From: JAZDFH01 sp043808035
GTDB taxonomy: Bacteria; Patescibacteriota; Minisyncoccia; UBA6257; Colwellbacteraceae
Direction: 5' to 3'
Assembly (NCBI GenBank): GCA_043808035.1
Contig: JAZDFH010000050.1
Coordinates: 1-29,881, forward strand
DNA length: 29,881 nucleotides
The stretch's first letter is position 1. Each line of letters begins with the position of its first letter. Below are positions 8,356 through 14,208 of the stretch, piece by piece. The position numbers and the translations under genes were made by a program. Under the pieces are notes generated by a model that was given only the letters and a program-made list of their open reading frames with translations, had not been told where the DNA came from and ran no database searches.

Positions 8356-8787
8356 CTAAATGCCCAGCTCACCCAATTTCTCCGCAATCTCTTCTGACGA
8401 CTGCTCTGTCTTATTCTTGTAGACACTCCATGTTTCTCTATCCCATATCTCAATGCGATTATACACTCCCGTAATATTGACCTCTTTCTCCAATTCAGCA
8501 TATTTACGAAGATAGTCAGGAATAAGCACCCTCCCTTGAGAATCCAACTCAACATCAGATGCCCCCGAAAGCATCAGTCGAACAAATGCGCGAGAGTTCG
8601 CTTGTGATAGAGGCAACCCCATAAGCTTTTGGACAAAAATCTCCCAATCTTGAGGGGTAAGAATAAAAAGACATTTATCAATACCACGAGTAATAATAGC
8701 ACCATCCGAAAGTGTATTTCGGAATTTTGCGGGAATTGCCATTCTCCCCTTTGTATCGACTGTATGTTGAAATTCTCCAATAAACAT
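8356..8787 (-). CDS. mraZ: Transcriptional regulator MraZ
   Basis: 143 residues, the usual MraZ length, with two AbrB-like DNA-binding repeats: MFIGEFQHTVDTKGRMAIPAK at the N-terminus and ASDVELDSQGRVLIPDYLRK in the second half. In other bacteria MraZ represses the division and cell-wall cluster that it heads by binding repeated GTGG-type boxes in its own promoter. Four such GTGG units lie directly upstream (8795-8840), downstream of a good promoter, which fits autoregulation. No clear Shine-Dalgarno sequence precedes the ATG. Confidence 0.96.
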   Translation of the reverse strand: MFIGEFQHTVDTKGRMAIPAKFRNTLSDGAIITRGIDKCLFILTPQDWEIFVQKLMGLPLSQANSRAFVRLMLSGASDVELDSQGRVLIPDYLRKYAELEKEVNITGVYNRIEIWDRETWSVYKNKTEQSSEEIAEKLGELGI

Positions 8788-8790
8788 AAG

Positions 8791-8840
8791 TTATCCACAG
8801 AAATGGGTACTTATCCACACACTTATCCACTTTCCCCCAC
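8791..8840 (-). promoter_or_regulatory. Putative MraZ boxes (four GTGG units), also matching DnaA boxes
   Basis: On the minus strand GTGG occurs at 8840-8837, 8830-8827, 8818-8815 and 8798-8795. The two promoter-proximal units are spaced 10 bases and read AAGTGGGGG and AAAGTGGAT, close to the AAAGTGG-type MraZ box known from other bacteria. On the plus strand TTATCCACA, a perfect DnaA-box string, stands at 8791-8799 and 8811-8819, with TTATCCACT at 8823-8831. Both readings explain the same bases. Confidence 0.6.
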
Positions 8841-8850
8841 TTCTTTCCAA

Positions 8851-8879
8851 AGTGTACATCACATCACCACAAGAGTCAA
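8851..8879 (-). promoter_or_regulatory. Sigma70-type promoter of mraZ cluster
   Basis: Minus strand -35 TTGACT (8879-8874), a 17-base spacer, and -10 TACACT (8856-8851). Transcription would start near 8845, just before the GTGG repeats and about 58 bases before the mraZ ATG. Confidence 0.6.
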
Positions 8880-8997
8880 AATGTGAAAAACAAACAAAAA
8901 CAACAATTTAATCCTTTATTTATAAGGTTTTTCCTTTTGCTTTAAAATTTTTTCCACAAGTGAACAGATTATCTCAAAAAAATATCAATTCCCCACT

Positions 8998-9933
8998 TTA
9001 TTCCACCACTCTCGTCCCCTTCTGACTTATCTTTGATATATAAACCACACCTGTTTTACTAGTCTCTGTAATAAAAGCATTATTCATCGCAGCAGCAATC
9101 CCTTCCGCGTTTTTGTACGTTGTCGTCAAAGCAAACAATGACGGTCCAGACCCTGCTATACCGCTGCCCAAAGCTCCTGCTTGACGTGCAGCCTCTTTCA
9201 TGGCAAAAAACCCGGGAATAAATTTTGCCCGTTCCGGTTCTGCAAAACGATCCTCCAATGAACGTCCGACCAATTCAAAATCACCCTTCATAAGTCCCGC
9301 TATCAATCCCGCCGTATTTCCCCATTGAGCAACCGCATCAGAGACAAGAACATGTTTTTTTAGTACATCTCTGGCAACACGAGTCTCAACCTCTGCATTC
9401 GGATATAAAATAGCACAATACAATTCTCCAGGTACGGGAATACGAACAACCTCAAGAGGATCATAACTTCTCACAAGAACAAAGCCTCCCAAAAGAGCCG
9501 GAGCGGCATTATCCGCATGAGGATAACCACATGCAACACGTTCTCCTTCAATTGAAAATTTCAATAATTCAGTCTTCTCTAACGGATTTCCTAATAATAT
9601 ATTAACACCCAAAAGAGCGGCGCAAGAGCTTGCGGCGGACGAACCCAAACCTCCTTGAATCGGCATTTTTTTATAAATATCTATCTCGGCACCATGTCGT
9701 ATTTTTAAATGATTCAATAATGCTTTTACCGCCACACTCGCCGTATTTTTATCACTCTCTATCGAGAGCATTCCACCATCTCCGACAATCTTACTTATCA
9801 CTACTCCGGGAGTATCAACTAAACGAATATGAACCTCATCTCCCGGACGATTCAAAGCAAACCCAAACACATCAAAACCACATCCAACATTAGCCACTGT
9901 CGCCGGAGCAAATATTTTTATTTCTTGTTTCAT
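8998..9933 (-). CDS. thrB: Homoserine kinase
   Basis: Phosphorylates homoserine to O-phosphohomoserine, the step before threonine synthase. 311 residues, normal for ThrB. GHMP-kinase motifs: N-terminal PATVANVGCGFDVFGFAL (10-27), ATP-binding PIQGGLGSSAASSCAALLG (91-109), the ThrB-typical GYPHADNAAPALLGGF, and C-terminal SGIAGSGPSLFAL. No other threonine-pathway gene lies in the window. It is preceded by an intrinsic terminator only 17 bases before its ATG and a short leader ORF, so attenuation is possible. The ~210 bases between it and mraZ hold the mraZ promoter. Confidence 0.95.
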   Translation of the reverse strand: MKQEIKIFAPATVANVGCGFDVFGFALNRPGDEVHIRLVDTPGVVISKIVGDGGMLSIESDKNTASVAVKALLNHLKIRHGAEIDIYKKMPIQGGLGSSAASSCAALLGVNILLGNPLEKTELLKFSIEGERVACGYPHADNAAPALLGGFVLVRSYDPLEVVRIPVPGELYCAILYPNAEVETRVARDVLKKHVLVSDAVAQWGNTAGLIAGLMKGDFELVGRSLEDRFAEPERAKFIPGFFAMKEAARQAGALGSGIAGSGPSLFALTTTYKNAEGIAAAMNNAFITETSKTGVVYISKISQKGTRVVE

Positions 9934-9950
9934 CTGTGTATGTTTGCTTT

Positions 9951-9978
9951 AAAAAAATAACCTCTTCTATGAGGTTAT
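9951..9978 (-). terminator. Intrinsic terminator or attenuator just before thrB
   Basis: Minus strand stem ATAACCTC-ATAGAA-GAGGTTAT (9978-9957) followed directly by a T run through 9951. The thrB ATG begins 17 bases further on, so any transcript entering from upstream must read through it. Confidence 0.7.
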
Positions 9979-10019
9979 CCCTGATACTTCAAAAAAATAC
10001 ATTCAAGAATCCCCTCACG

Positions 10020-10073
10020 TCATATTGCGACTCGAGTCGTATGTCGGAATGCCTTATGTAACATACTTTTCAT
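10020..10073 (-). CDS. Possible 17-codon leader ORF upstream of thrB
   Basis: ATG at 10073, TGA at 10022-10020, encoding MKSMLHKAFRHTTRVAI. It contains adjacent Thr codons (ACG ACT) and a final Ile codon, over a palindrome CGACTCGAGTCG (10028-10039). It ends about 42 bases before the terminator in front of thrB. The layout resembles a leader-peptide attenuator, but two Thr codons are few and no clear antiterminator was worked out. A chance ORF is quite possible. Confidence 0.2.
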   Translation of the reverse strand: MKSMLHKAFRHTTRVAI

Positions 10074-10098
10074 AATTTAATAATACCAAATTCTCCAA

Positions 10099-10130
10099 GA
10101 AAAGAAAGCCCTTATGTAACACATAAGGGC
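10099..10130 (-). terminator. Intrinsic terminator after the ATP-grasp-like gene
   Basis: A perfect 10-bp stem GCCCTTATGT / ACATAAGGGC with a 3-base loop (10130-10108), followed by TTTCTTTTC on the minus strand. The natural TAA stop of the extended ATP-grasp frame lies inside the stem (10114-10112). Confidence 0.85.
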
Positions 10131-10219
10131 ACGGGATTTAATGTCTCCAATATACTTACAAAATCATTCTTCTCATACCTACCGGAACCAACCAAAGGAT
10201 TTAACTCTATAACAATCGG
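10112..10219 (-). pseudogene. Post-TGA continuation of the ATP-grasp frame (35 codons)
   Basis: The same frame as the upstream ORF, open for 35 codons after the TGA and closing with TAA. It contains VIELNP (the E-x-N metal-binding motif of ATP-grasp enzymes) and GSGRYEKND. Its conserved motif shows that these codons were recently under selection as protein. Confidence 0.6.
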
Positions 10220-11086
10220 TCATTTCTCCACATCAATACCAATATCTAAAACATATCCATGTGGAAAGATATCTCGATGAGCAGCTATAAAGTCACAAGC
10301 AAGCGCATGGACTGCTGATGGGATCGTATAATCAACACGATAATCAATATATCGAGATATATTAACGACCGTATTGTTGAGCACATACACTCGATATTCC
10401 TGTTTGCCATCATCGTCCGTAACGAAATTAAGTATTTCCGAAACAATCATATCGCAGTCAATCGGCAATCTCTCCATAGCAAAGCCCAAATATCCTACCA
10501 TTCCCTTGATAGAACACACCTTACTCGGCAATACACGTGTCTTGTATGAAGATTTTATAAATATTTTATCTTCGTAAAGAAGATCTTGTACTGCTGCTCT
10601 TATACGGTGGGCACAAACTAATTCAACAAACTCCTGAAGTCCAAAAGTCCTCATCTGTCTTTGTAAAAAACGAGAGTCTATATATTTGTACCACTTCCTC
10701 GTCTTCTCTAAATCGCTCCATGAAAGCACAAGCTGCGCTCCCATTGCCTCAATATAAGACAAAACCGATTGCGTCACGCACGGATCAATCGTTCGTAAAA
10801 GGGCAGTATAGCCATCCAAGGAAGAAACTTTCTCGAGTGTATCTGTATATAACTGATATGACTCCCCTAATCTACAACGTCCACCAACAAACGAATAACG
10901 ACCACCCTGTCTATCGATACAATAAAAATACGAGAAATGCCTATTACGACATGCCTGTATTTCTAAAAATCTTTCCCGAGCAACACATCTCTGGTAATCT
11001 TCTCTGTCAGGAGAAATATTTTGATGACGATAGAGCCGCAGAAGGTTATCCCAATCTGCGACATAAAATACGATTGCATATTTCAT
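10220..11086 (-). CDS. ATP-grasp (R2K-like) protein, C-terminus cut by in-frame TGA
   Basis: 288 residues from MKYAIVFYVADWDN at 11086; an upstream in-frame ATG at 11137 adds 17 unlikely residues. The second half has ATP-grasp features: KIFIKSSYKT (nucleotide-binding lysine region), KQEYRVYVLNNTVVNISRYID, and GYVLDIGID. The expected metal-binding E-x-N motif should follow within about 10 residues, but the frame stops at TGA (10222-10220). Reading past it gives PIVIELNPLVGSGRY...ND (10219-10163), the expected ending, and then TAA at 10114-10112. So this is either a recent nonsense mutation, a sequencing error or readthrough. In the R2K family I recall a carboxylate-amine ligase role with peptide or amino-acid substrates; the substrate here is unknown. 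Monocistronic, with its own terminator. Confidence 0.7.
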   Translation of the reverse strand: MKYAIVFYVADWDNLLRLYRHQNISPDREDYQRCVARERFLEIQACRNRHFSYFYCIDRQGGRYSFVGGRCRLGESYQLYTDTLEKVSSLDGYTALLRTIDPCVTQSVLSYIEAMGAQLVLSWSDLEKTRKWYKYIDSRFLQRQMRTFGLQEFVELVCAHRIRAAVQDLLYEDKIFIKSSYKTRVLPSKVCSIKGMVGYLGFAMERLPIDCDMIVSEILNFVTDDDGKQEYRVYVLNNTVVNISRYIDYRVDYTIPSAVHALACDFIAAHRDIFPHGYVLDIGIDVEK

Positions 11087-11250
11087 ATATAAATATTTAG
11101 TTATTAAAGACCTAAAGGTCATGAATACCTTATACAATATAAGAGTTTGTTTGAAAAGTCTCTTTCGTAACGAAATTTTAAAACAAGCCCTAAGACAAAA
11201 AAGTTAACGTTTTGGGCTAAATTCTTTGAACCCAAAAATTTATTCAATAG

Positions 11251-11324
11251 TGGGCGTATCTGGACTCGAACCAGAGACCTCTTCGATGTGAACGAAGCGC
11301 TCTAACCACCTGAGCTATACGCCC
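11251..11324 (-). tRNA. tRNA-Val (CAC), no encoded CCA
   Basis: The reverse complement gives acceptor GGGCGTA / TACGCCC, discriminator A, the D arm, anticodon stem CTTCG/CGAAG with loop TTCACAT (anticodon CAC, Val GUG codons), and T loop TTCGAGT. CCA is not encoded (the next bases read CTA). Its first ten nucleotides overlap the 3' end of the GIY-YIG gene, whose TAG stop is tRNA positions 8-10. Confidence 0.95.
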
Positions 11325-11566
11325 TTATTATTCAAAACTTTCTTGATAAACCTCCGTTCTGCTGCCGTCTTAAGATATATCTCACATTTCCGCGCATCTG
11401 CAAAATCATTATATGTTTCTATATAAACAACTTCTATATCTTGCATACACCGTGTTGTCTTTGTTTTTCCCCGTTTATGTTCAAATAACCGACGTTTCAT
11501 GTCATTTGTTACACCTTTGTATAACTTCCAGTCTGTTTTGTCCCGTAATACATAAACCGTATACAT
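11315..11566 (-). CDS. GIY-YIG nuclease-domain protein inserted at tRNA-Val
   Basis: 83 residues, a stand-alone GIY-YIG domain of the small UPF0213/SLX1-like type. Motifs: the VYVL strand (residues 4-7, GIY position), YKG (16-18, YIG position), the arginine in MKRRLFEH, and the metal-binding glutamate in CEIYLKT (62). The stop codon TAG lies inside the 5' end of tRNA-Val, and just upstream of the start is a second, partial copy of the tRNA-Val 5' half. The order on the minus strand is tRNA 5' half, nuclease gene, complete tRNA. That suggests the nuclease gene, together with a replacement 5' half, was inserted at the anticodon loop of an ancestral tRNA-Val. The DNA specificity is unknown. Confidence 0.9.
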   Translation of the reverse strand: MYTVYVLRDKTDWKLYKGVTNDMKRRLFEHKRGKTKTTRCMQDIEVVYIETYNDFADARKCEIYLKTAAERRFIKKVLNNKGV

Positions 11567-11574
11567 ATTAATTC

Positions 11575-11642
11575 AACGAGCGCTCCCCACCCGACTGAAT
11601 ACGTCAGTCGTTCGGGCGGGTAACCACTTGAGCTATACGCCC
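11575..11642 (-). pseudogene. Orphan tRNA-Val 5' half with a 35-bp hairpin insert
   Basis: 11621-11642 matches the first 22 bases of tRNA-Val (11303-11324) at 21 of 22 positions. 11575-11585 matches the next stretch (11291-11302) with one base missing, up to U33 just before the anticodon. Between the two parts a GC-rich 35-base hairpin (11586-11620) interrupts the D arm. No 3' half follows, so this cannot be a working tRNA. Confidence 0.8.
11586..11620. repeat. 35-bp GC-rich hairpin insert in the tRNA fragment
   Basis: CCCACCCGACTGA (11586-11598 on plus) pairs with TCAGTCG(TTC)GGGCGGG (11604-11620) around a 5-base loop, with a 3-base bulge. It is far more GC-rich than its surroundings and splits an otherwise continuous tRNA-Val copy, so it looks like a small inserted palindrome or REP-like unit. 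Confidence 0.65.
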
Positions 11643-11680
11643 TCAATTGAAATCATACTATACTATATAGTCCGACGGCA

Positions 11681-11715
11681 ATAAAAAACGCCCTCATATA
11701 TAGGACGTTTTTTAT
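11681..11715 (-). terminator. Intrinsic terminator of the rplJ-rplL operon
   Basis: A 14-bp stem with one mismatch: ATAAAAAACGTCCT on the minus strand (11715-11702) pairs with 11694-11681 and ends in a T run. It lies 20 bases past the rplL stop. Symmetric A/T flanks mean it could act in both directions. Confidence 0.85.
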
Positions 11716-11734
11716 ATCTAAAAAAAATTGATGA

Positions 11735-12094
11735 TTATTCCAAAGAAACAGTTGCACCTGCTTCCTCGAGTTTTTTCTTTAACTCTTCCGCTTCTTCTTT
11801 CTTCACACCTTCCTTAACCGCCTTCGGTGCTCCTTCCACAAGGTCTTTGGATTCCTTCAGACCAAGCCCCGTTATTTCACGAACCGCTTTAATGACATTG
11901 ATCTTTTGATCACCTGCATTTTTTAGAATGACATTGAAATCATCTTTTTCTTCAACCGCCGCTGCTCCCGCCGCACCTGCTGCGACAGGCATCGCTGCAC
12001 TGATGCCAAATTTTTCTTCCATCGCTTTTACCAGCTCTGCAAGTTCGACAACAGTCATCTTTCCAATTTCCGTAAGTAATTCTTCTATCTTCAT
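11735..12094 (-). CDS. rplL: 50S ribosomal protein L7/L12
   Basis: 119 residues, the normal length. The stalk protein that recruits translation GTPases to the ribosome. An N-terminal dimerisation region (MKIEELLTEIGKMTVVELAELV), an Ala/Gly-rich flexible hinge (AAMPVAAGAAGAAAVEEKDDF), then the conserved C-terminal domain with KINVIKAVREITGLGLKESKDLVE. It lies 29 bases downstream of rplJ, followed by an intrinsic terminator. Confidence 0.98.
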   Translation of the reverse strand: MKIEELLTEIGKMTVVELAELVKAMEEKFGISAAMPVAAGAAGAAAVEEKDDFNVILKNAGDQKINVIKAVREITGLGLKESKDLVEGAPKAVKEGVKKEEAEELKKKLEEAGATVSLE

Positions 12095-12123
12095 AATAGT
12101 ATATTTTTATTTATAGCTATCGA

Positions 12124-12630
12124 CTATTTCTCTGTTTCAAGCTGTTTCGCACGTTCCTGCAACAAATACATAAATACACGAAGTGGTGCAATACATGCCC
12201 CCATCACTTTCCCTAATAATTCCTCCCGTGATGGTAAACCGCCAATTTCCGTAACCATCTCCGCTGAAAGAATCTGATGAGCCACTATGTCAATACCTCC
12301 CGTCAAAGAGAACCCTTCATGATCCTTCGAAAATTTATATGCAGGTTGAGCAATACTTGAAATATCTCCTGAACCGAATACAACCCCAAGTTGACCTTCG
12401 AACGATCGCGGATCAAATCCATCAAATCCTTTCTTAGTAAGCATTATTTTCAAAAGTCGTTTCTTGAAAACACAAAGCTTACCTCCTTGCGCACGTAACG
12501 CCATTCTTAACTTTTGTAATTCAGAAACAGGGGTCTTTGAAAAAGTGGTAAAAAGTATCGTCTGAGACGAATCTATTTCTTTACCTCCTTCTTCGACTAC
12601 TTGGATTTTTTCTTTCTTGGTTTGTGCCAT
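12124..12630 (-). CDS. rplJ: 50S ribosomal protein L10
   Basis: 168 residues. The stalk base protein that carries the L7/L12 dimers and binds 23S rRNA. The family pattern is visible in the N-terminal half (VSELQKLRMALRAQGGKLCVFKKRLLKIML), then FEGQLGVVFGSGDISSIAQPAYKF and the C-terminal helix that binds L7/L12. Preceded by an L10 autoregulatory leader and a near-consensus promoter. The L11 and L1 genes that usually sit upstream are absent here. Confidence 0.95.
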   Translation of the reverse strand: MAQTKKEKIQVVEEGGKEIDSSQTILFTTFSKTPVSELQKLRMALRAQGGKLCVFKKRLLKIMLTKKGFDGFDPRSFEGQLGVVFGSGDISSIAQPAYKFSKDHEGFSLTGGIDIVAHQILSAEMVTEIGGLPSREELLGKVMGACIAPLRVFMYLLQERAKQLETEK

Positions 12631-12664
12631 AGAACTACTCTTTATTCATTAAAAATCGACTGTT

Positions 12665-12747
12665 CTATCCACAGCCGACCTGAATACAAAACAAATAAGT
12701 TTGCATCCTCGGCAGGTCTTATAACAATGCCCGCTGTCTCTGGATAG
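12665..12747 (-). ncRNA. L10 leader (ribosomal protein autoregulatory RNA)
   Basis: On the minus strand an outer stem CTATCCA (12747-12741) / TGGATAG (12671-12665) encloses AGACAGCGGG and the conserved CCTGCCGAGG element (12718-12709), with an A/T-rich inner hairpin. This matches the L10 leader known in front of rplJ-rplL operons, bound by L10(L12)4 to repress its own operon. It lies between the promoter and the rplJ start. Confidence 0.85.
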
Positions 12748-12758
12748 AAAGCCTCCCT

Positions 12759-12787
12759 ACTATACGAAAAGGAAAATATAATGTCAA
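12759..12787 (-). promoter_or_regulatory. Strong sigma70-type promoter of rplJ-rplL
   Basis: Perfect -35 TTGACA (12787-12782), a 17-base spacer and -10 TATAGT (12764-12759) on the minus strand. The start site near 12752 places the L10 leader at the very 5' end of the transcript. Confidence 0.85.
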
Positions 12788-12807
12788 TAATAATAAAAAT
12801 AATAATA

Positions 12808-12840
12808 AAAATTGCCATCTTTCCATTCGATGGCAATTTT
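12808..12840 (-). terminator. Intrinsic terminator after rpmG
   Basis: AAAATTGCCATC on the minus strand (12840-12829) pairs with GATGGCAATTTT (12819-12808), followed by TATTATTATT. It sits 20 bases past the rpmG stop and just ahead of the rplJ promoter. Confidence 0.8.
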
Positions 12841-12859
12841 GTAAATATTTATCAGGTTT

Positions 12860-13039
12860 CTACCCTCTTAACTTTGCTTCTTTATGAGCCGTATGCTTCC
12901 TATCCCACGGACAATACTTCTTCAGTGCGAGCTTTCTTTCAACTTTCTTTTTATTCTTCCGTGTATAATAATTCGCCCTGCCACAATCCGTGCATTTCAA
13001 TCTGATCAAATATTCAGAAAATTTTCGTGCTTTTGCCAT
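12860..13039 (-). CDS. rpmG: 50S ribosomal protein L33
   Basis: 59 residues, starting MAKARKFSEYLIRLKCTDCG and ending HTAHKEAKLRG. CxxC at 16-19 and a third cysteine in KKYCPWD (43) make it a zinc-type L33 with an incomplete fourth ligand, as in several bacterial L33 proteins. The middle YYTRKNKKKVERKLALKKYC is the family signature. It follows two tRNA-Thr and a tRNA-Tyr on the same strand and is closed by a terminator. Confidence 0.95.
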   Translation of the reverse strand: MAKARKFSEYLIRLKCTDCGRANYYTRKNKKKVERKLALKKYCPWDRKHTAHKEAKLRG

Positions 13040-13110
13040 AATAAATTACTCTCTTTTTTCCTACTCACCTTTGATACCACAATTTTTCGAAAATTGCAAT
13101 TGTATCATTG

Positions 13111-13182
13111 AGCCCGAGAGAGGACTTGAACCTCCGACCTACTCCTTACCATGGAGTTGCTCTACCACTGAGCTACCCGGGC
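13111..13182 (-). tRNA. tRNA-Thr (GGT)
   Basis: Acceptor GCCCGGG / CTCGGGC with discriminator T, D arm TAGCTCAGTGGTAGAGC, anticodon stem ACTCC/GGAGT with loop ATGGTAA (anticodon GGT, Thr ACC), and T loop TTCAAGT. CCA is not encoded. It lies ten bases from the next tRNA-Thr, so the two are probably one transcript. Confidence 0.95.
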
Positions 13183-13192
13183 AATCACCGTG

Positions 13193-13264
13193 AGCCAGCA
13201 GAGGGATTCGAACCCACGACCTACGGTTTACAAAACCGTTGCTCTACCACTGAGCTATGCTGGC
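13193..13264 (-). tRNA. tRNA-Thr (TGT)
   Basis: Acceptor GCCAGCA / TGCTGGC with discriminator T, the same D arm as its neighbour, anticodon stem ACGGT/ACCGT with loop TTTGTAA (anticodon TGT, Thr ACA), and T loop TTCGAAT with one T-T mismatch in the T stem. CCA is not encoded. Confidence 0.93.
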
Positions 13265-13333
13265 CATTCTACGGTATAAACAAAAGCGTATACCGTACTC
13301 ATTTAAATTAAAAAATGTACACCCTTCAACTTG

Positions 13334-13420
13334 TGGTGGGCAGGGAGGGATTTGAACCCCCGTAGCCACATGGGCGTCAGATTTACAGTCTGATGCGATT
13401 GACCGCTCCGCCACCTGCCC
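13334..13420 (-). tRNA. tRNA-Tyr (GTA), with encoded CCA
   Basis: A class II tRNA of 84 bases plus CCA. Acceptor GGGCAGG / CCTGCCC, discriminator A, anticodon stem CAGA with loop CTGTAAA (anticodon GTA), a long variable arm CGCCCATGTGGCTACG, and T loop TTCAAAT. CCA is encoded at 13336-13334, unlike the two neighbouring tRNA-Thr genes. Confidence 0.95.
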
Positions 13421-13430
13421 GCTGCTATGC

Positions 13431-13439
13431 TTTATAACA
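13431..13439 (-). promoter_or_regulatory. Possible extended -10 promoter of the tRNA-Tyr/Thr/rpmG unit
   Basis: TGTTATAAA on the minus strand (TGn plus TATAAA) ends 11 bases before the tRNA-Tyr 5' end. No good -35 was found. Confidence 0.35.
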
Positions 13440-13442
13440 TAT

Positions 13443-13724
13443 CTATTCTTTCTTAAAAAGGTCATCTGACTCCTTACCCTTTCGTAAATGCGAACTTACA
13501 AAGTTGTCAGCTTTCAAAATAAGTATTTTTAATCTTCTTAATGACTTATTCTTCAAAAGACTGATATGTTTATCTATCTTCTCAAGTGGAACATACTTTT
13601 TCCCTCCCTCAATTTCCTCTCCATTTGGGTGAATCCGTGGAACAGCAATAGCTATGATATAAACTACCACGCCAAGAGAAAGAGTAAATGCAAGTTGTAA
13701 GAAAAAATCCTGCATTAATAACAA
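13443..13724 (-). CDS. Small hypothetical single-pass membrane protein
   Basis: 93 residues. One N-terminal membrane helix (about 6-28, FFLQLAFTLSLGVVVYIIAIAVP), then a charged cytoplasmic-looking tail with basic helices (KSLRRLKILILKADNFVSSHLRKGKESDDLFKKE). It starts 26 bases after tsf and precedes the tRNA cluster, so it is probably the last gene of the rpsB-tsf transcript. No family recognised. Coding is supported by length, hydrophobic pattern and charge distribution; position alone gives no function. Confidence 0.65.
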   Translation of the reverse strand: MLLMQDFFLQLAFTLSLGVVVYIIAIAVPRIHPNGEEIEGGKKYVPLEKIDKHISLLKNKSLRRLKILILKADNFVSSHLRKGKESDDLFKKE

Positions 13725-13750
13725 ATCATCTTTTTTTATTTAGAAGTACG

Positions 13751-14197
13751 CTAAATCTCAAATCGTACAAACCGACCAACCTTGATATTCTCACCGATTT
13801 GGGCAATTACTTCATTTACTATTTCCTCAATCTTAAATTTGGTATTTTTAATATATTCCTGCCCTAATAAATCATCTACCGTTTCCGGTGACATGGCCGC
13901 AATCTGCATAGCAAGATTATGCGCCAATTCTTTAAATAGGGTTCCTTTCGCAACAAAATCAGTTTCACAATACAGTTCCAATAACACACCGACACGATCA
14001 TTGTGTATATAAGATTCTATACATCCCGCATTAGCTACCCGTTCTTTTTTCTTTTCCGCCTTCGCCATCCCCCTTTCACGAATAACTCCCACTGCTTTCT
14101 CAAAATCTCCACAGGCTTCTTCAAGTGCTTTTTTACAATCCATAACTCCAATACCTGTCATTTCTCGAAGTTTTTGAACATCGCTTGCTTGAACCAT
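13751..14197 (-). CDS. tsf: Elongation factor Ts (short form)
   Basis: Nucleotide exchange factor for EF-Tu. 148 residues against roughly 280-300 in most bacteria. The N-terminal UBA-like domain (VQKLREMTGIGVMDCKKALEEACGDFEKAV) and the core with the EF-Tu-contacting CETDFVAK motif are present, followed by one half of the dimerisation region and a C-terminal GENIKVGRFVRFEI. A shortened EF-Ts is seen in some lineages, including Thermus. It directly follows rpsB, the standard order. Confidence 0.96.
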   Translation of the reverse strand: MVQASDVQKLREMTGIGVMDCKKALEEACGDFEKAVGVIRERGMAKAEKKKERVANAGCIESYIHNDRVGVLLELYCETDFVAKGTLFKELAHNLAMQIAAMSPETVDDLLGQEYIKNTKFKIEEIVNEVIAQIGENIKVGRFVRFEI

Positions 14198-14208
14198 AAT
14201 AATATAAA

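Noticed and set aside
8791..8990. Chromosome origin based on DnaA boxes beside AT-rich DNA
   Set aside because: No dnaA, dnaN or gene-orientation switch is nearby, and the boxes overlap GTGG repeats explained by MraZ.
10220..11086. Alternative genetic code with TGA as glycine
   Set aside because: rsmH and murF end in TGA at the expected family ends and the other core genes are uninterrupted; a single-gene lesion or readthrough is more likely.
12642..12836. 64-codon minus-strand ORF upstream of rplJ
   Set aside because: It covers the L10 leader and its promoter; the sequence is explained by RNA structure.
12990..13465. ORFs with protein-like tails across the tRNA cluster (RGLEPPTYSL, AERSIASDCKSD)
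   Set aside because: These are well-known translations of tRNA genes, not proteins.
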